Source of the DNA: Nautilus pompilius
Lineage: Eukaryota; Mollusca; Cephalopoda; Nautilida; Nautilidae
DNA length: 64,000 nucleotides
Reading direction: 5' to 3'
Assembly (NCBI GenBank): GCA_018389105.1
Contig: JACATO010000049.1
Location: forward strand, 868,001 to 932,000
Position 1 is the stretch's first letter. Each line of letters starts with the position of its first letter. The notes below the pieces were generated by a model. That model worked only from the letters and a program-made list of their open reading frames with translations. It was not told the DNA's origin and made no database searches. A program made the position numbers and the translations under genes. Positions 60,870 to 64,000 of this stretch are shown here, piece after piece.

Positions 60870-61520
60870 AAAATCATGGTTATTATAAATCGCCATATTG
60901 TTTTCAAAATATTCTAATTACATTTTAGTGATAGAAGCATCTTATTGCAGTTTCAAGAGCATAAATGGTTGCATAAAAAAATTTTAATCCAAGAGAAGGG
61001 TATGAGGTATCCATTGCACTTCTGTCTGAATCATTAGTGTTTAGATATGATCATTATCAGGCCCAAGAGCAGGCACTCATTCGCAGCTCAGCTTTCAGCC
61101 ATGGACTGATCATGTGACCATCTGCTTTTTGGACAAACACTCCATCTGGCCACTCCTACCAAGTATAATAACTAAGTAAAATTAGTATACTGTTTTCCAC
61201 TGAAGACAAGAGGCATAGAGATTTCAACTCTTGTTAGCAATAATTTAGGCACTGTGCAACCTCATCAGGAACATCTCCAGTCATAGACATTGATGTTCCC
61301 TGTATTACTCTACAAATTCTGTGATTATAAAATGTCAGGTTGCACTTTGTTTGATATTGCTGTTCTAACTACTGTAATCTATTGTGCAAACAAGATTAGG
61401 AAAACAGAGCACAACTGATTGTATAACTCATCCTCTGCTGTATTTTCCAGGTATCTTCCTTTAGTTTTATTTATTCTTTTAATTTTGTTGATTTATTTGA
61501 ATGTTTATTTATTTTTTCAG
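60870..61520. other. End of last SOBP intron
   Basis: Non-coding; ends in a strong polypyrimidine acceptor (TTTATTTTTTCAG at 61508-61520). Confidence 0.7.
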
Positions 61521-63403
61521 GCCTGGATGGATCTTCTGTACCATCAGGATACATCATTTGTGCTTGGTGTCAGAAGCCTGGGATAAAACTTTTTACTTTA
61601 AAAACAGTGAATGGAGCAAAGGTGTTTTGTAGTGAGCTCTGTTTCACTCAGTGCAGGAGAGCATCCTTTAAGAAGAACAAAATCTGTGACTGGTGTAAAC
61701 ATGTGCGCCACACTGTTAACTATGTGGATTTTCAAGATGGAGAGCAACAACTGCAGTTCTGCAGTGAAAAGTGTCTGAACCAATACAAGATGAACATTTT
61801 CTGTCAGGAAACACAGGAACATCTGCAGCAGATGGAGACTAGTGTCTCACCAACCGACGTCCAGGAAAAACAGATCCTTATCACTCCAGACTTGTGGCTC
61901 CAGGAAGACATTGCGCGACAGAACAAAAAGTCAAAACTTGAAAAGAAGGAAAAGGAAAGTGTCTGTTCAGGTGGAAAGACAAAAGATTTCAGAGATGCAA
62001 AGAGTCCAGAGATTAAACCTATTCCTGTCAGCAGCACTGCAGAAAGAACAAGTGAAGAGAAACTGCACAAAGATAAGTTGAAAAGGAACTACAAAGAACC
62101 AGTGCTTGCATCAAGCCCTGGAACTATAAACTCGAGCAGCAGTCAGCATGCAGGGTCGCATTTCACACCACCGATGTATCATCCTCCTCCGGCTTCTCTA
62201 CAAAATTGGTTTCCTCCCCCACAGTTATTTTCCTCACTTGGACCAGGATTTCCCACATTTGGTGCAATGCACCCAATGATGTATGCTGGACTGTTTTCTC
62301 CTCAAGGCAACTCACCTCATGTGGGAAATGATGCGAGTAGACCTCATAGCCAACACATCACATCAACACCAGAGGTACCGCAAAGCATGACCAATGGAAT
62401 GAACATGCCACGCCAGAGTCCTACTCCCTGTGCTCCCAGGATTCAATATCCAGTAACATGGCCCCATAATCTTCCCTTTATCCCAATGCACCATGCAACA
62501 CAAGATCAGAACAGACATCATTCAGGTTCTCAGACAGGTATGAATCTACTGCAAGGATTTGGAGTGCCCCCTGTGACTGTAATGCTTCCATTTCCCTTTC
62601 TTTTCCCCTTGCCCATCCCTATACCAGTTCCTATACCAGTTCCCATGAAGTCAGAGAAGTTTGAGAAACTCTTAAATTTATCAAGCAACTGCAACAAAGA
62701 TAAAAAAGACACAGACATACCGCCTGCAGCACATGTTGTGGAACCTAAACAAGAAAAAAATAGTTTCAATAAAATCAGTGGCCACTTTGAAGTTTCTTCG
62801 AACAGGCCACAGCAACACAACATTCCAAGAGACTGCATCAACTGCGTGTCTTGCCATTCAGCAAAGACAAATGAGATCTTATCTCGGCCTAGTTCTGTGA
62901 CATCAATAAAAAGTGACTCACATGCATCAGTAACTGAAGTGTCAACAAAGAGATCCTTGACACCAGCAAGTGTCAATTCCATTGAATCTTTTAAGCGGGT
63001 GCGACATGAGTCGGTTAACTCCTCGTATTCTCTCAATGATGAAGTTATAGATTTGTCCAAGGACAGTAGCAGAGAAAGCTGCAAAGACCTCACTTCCACA
63101 CATTCTCTTAGTGAAAACCAACCACACACTCCTGAAACGTGTGCTCCTGATACAAATGTGCGGCTGAGAGTTCCTAAAATTCACATTGTCTCAACTCCAA
63201 ATGACCCACCTTTGTCTCAGCAGCTGCCACTGCCACCTACTGACCATGCTTACTCACTCCGCAGGGGGTTGATCTTGGATGCTCCAAGTGTTCGTAAGCG
63301 GTCTAAAAGTCCGTCTCCTGAAAGACATTCTTATATCCGCAGCATACCGCGGGATATCATGGAGGCAAGGAGATGTCTACGGACTCGAATAAAGTCAAAA
63401 TGA
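61521..63403 (+). CDS. SOBP: SOBP last coding exon, zinc fingers to C-terminus
   Basis: Acceptor AG at 61519-61520; two bases complete a glycine, then 626 codons to TGA at 63401-63403. Numbering the 723 visible residues: first FCS-type zinc finger C110-x2-C113 ... C133-x3-C137 (ICAWCQK, FCSELC); second C152-x2-C155 ... C177-x3-C181 ([22 protein letters not shown]). Both match vertebrate SOBP closely. A Pro-rich region follows, with [13 protein letters not shown] within 453-472, like the vertebrate PLPVPIPIPIPIP. A VIDLS at 605-609 resembles the SUMO-interacting motifs of [12 protein letters not shown] (671-678) and the end [11 protein letters not shown] match the vertebrate DHAYALR and RRCLRIRNQNK. 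A basic RKRS...SPSPER stretch may help nuclear import. An apparent start at 61607 is a GTG codon inside the exon, not a real start. SOBP is thought to act as a nuclear cofactor of SIX-type factors. Confidence 0.97.
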
Positions 63404-63561
63404 CACCTGGCTTATTTGATGATGTATGACTTCCATGTATGCTATGGCATTTGTTACTTTCTGCTTATTTATAGACCAGGTCTATAGTAAATTTCAGTCA
63501 TAACGATGTCTGTCTGTCATTAGTCTATGCTGGACACATAGGATGTATGTATATGTATGTG

Positions 63562-63592
<31 letters not shown>

Positions 63593-64000
63593 GTATATGT
63601 ATTGTTATTCTGTCAAGTCACTTATTTGTAAGCATTATTGTTGTATGATAGATTTCAGCTGTGTATATAAATAGCAGGTTCTTCAATGCCAGTGAGGCAG
63701 TGTAATTCATTTAATTAAATGAAAAAATATATGAAAACAACTGTTTTGTTATATATATATGAGGAAATTCAGTTGAGTTACTCTAGTAACTCAAAAAGGG
63801 ATTTTAAGAAAACATATCTCTTCGCTTGCCAATGCTGCACCATTTTAAGGAAGAAACACAAACGCTGGCTTATGGATTCCCGTTCTCTGTAAAGAGATTA
63901 GAATTTCTATATCATTAATGTACTGAAAAACATATTCAAGATGAAATGATATTCAGTTTTTTTTTTACAAAATTCAACCTGACCAAGACTCATCTATTCT
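63404..64000 (+). other. SOBP: SOBP 3' untranslated region
   Basis: Follows the stop codon. Contains a TATG/TA microsatellite (about 63545-63600) and a Pumilio-type TGTATATA at 63662-63669. An ATTAAA at 63714-63719 is a possible weak polyadenylation signal; no AATAAA was seen, so the transcript may extend past the window. The true 3' end is unknown. Confidence 0.6.
63545..63600. repeat. TATG/TA microsatellite in the SOBP 3' UTR
   Basis: Interrupted TATG and TA repeats; expected to be length-variable. Confidence 0.9.

Noticed and set aside
62530-63129. 199-codon open frame on the - strand
   Set aside because: It lies wholly antisense to the well-supported SOBP exon and has no motif of its own; it is a shadow of the coding composition.
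61607-63403. SOBP frame taken as a single-exon gene starting at 61607
   Set aside because: The codon there is GTG, and the first zinc finger begins upstream in the same frame (ICAWC near 61557). A good acceptor at 61519-61520 gives the true exon start.
1-64000. CRISPR array, operon, prophage or LTR element
   Set aside because: The spliced gene and genome texture are animal. Repeats are microsatellites or transposons, without regular spacers, and no LTR pair or gag/pol of retroviral type was seen.

Overview
The window is animal nuclear DNA. It is strongly A+T-rich, with long introns, GT-AG splice sites, abundant microsatellites and many decayed transposons. The only host gene I can support is an orthologue of SOBP (sine oculis-binding protein homolog), on the + strand. 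The exon divergence and the mix of Tc1/mariner, Tigger, hAT, R2-like and L1/Tx1-like elements plus tRNA-derived SINEs suggest an invertebrate. A lophotrochozoan such as a mollusc, perhaps a cephalopod, is my guess; this is inference, not shown by the sequence.

Three coding exons are visible: 24030-24231, 45998-46084 and 61521-63403. They splice in one consistent phase (every internal junction is phase 1) and encode 723 residues of the protein, ending at a TGA at 63401-63403. The first coding exon with the start codon was not found and probably lies left of the window. The 3' UTR runs from 63404 toward the right edge. The protein has the conserved N-terminal block, two closely spaced FCS-type zinc fingers, a proline-rich middle, one SUMO-interacting-like VIDLS motif and the conserved C-terminal block.

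The introns are about 21.8 kb (24232-45997) and 15.4 kb (46085-61520), and 24 kb of DNA precedes the first visible exon. They hold fossil transposons. On the left are a Tc1/mariner transposase (about 4.5-5.5 kb, - strand), a short Tigger/pogo element with only the DNA-binding domain (6121-6754), an R2-like LINE (about 7.6-9.5 kb), a tRNA-derived SINE (about 14.7-15.05 kb), a ZBED-type hAT (about 17.3-18.4 kb, - strand) and an L1/Tx1-like LINE (about 22.3-23.1 kb). In the second part are a nearly full-length Tigger transposase (26957-28221, - strand) and another Tc1/mariner piece (about 35.4-36.0 kb). In the last intron are a hAT MITE with a perfect 8-bp target duplication (50827-51256), a 112-bp near-identical duplication (50017-50128 and 51782-51893), a ZMYM1-like hAT (about 56.8-58.35 kb, - strand) and a second copy of the first SINE family (about 60.66-60.87 kb).

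I found no rRNA, tRNA gene, CRISPR, operon or retrovirus-like element, and no convincing undescribed system. The observations most worth following are the frame-neutral 87-nt SOBP exon, the compact zinc-finger pair, the Tigger MITE encoding only a helix-turn-helix protein, the recent 112-bp duplication, and an unidentified protein-like stretch on the - strand at about 58.8-60.4 kb.
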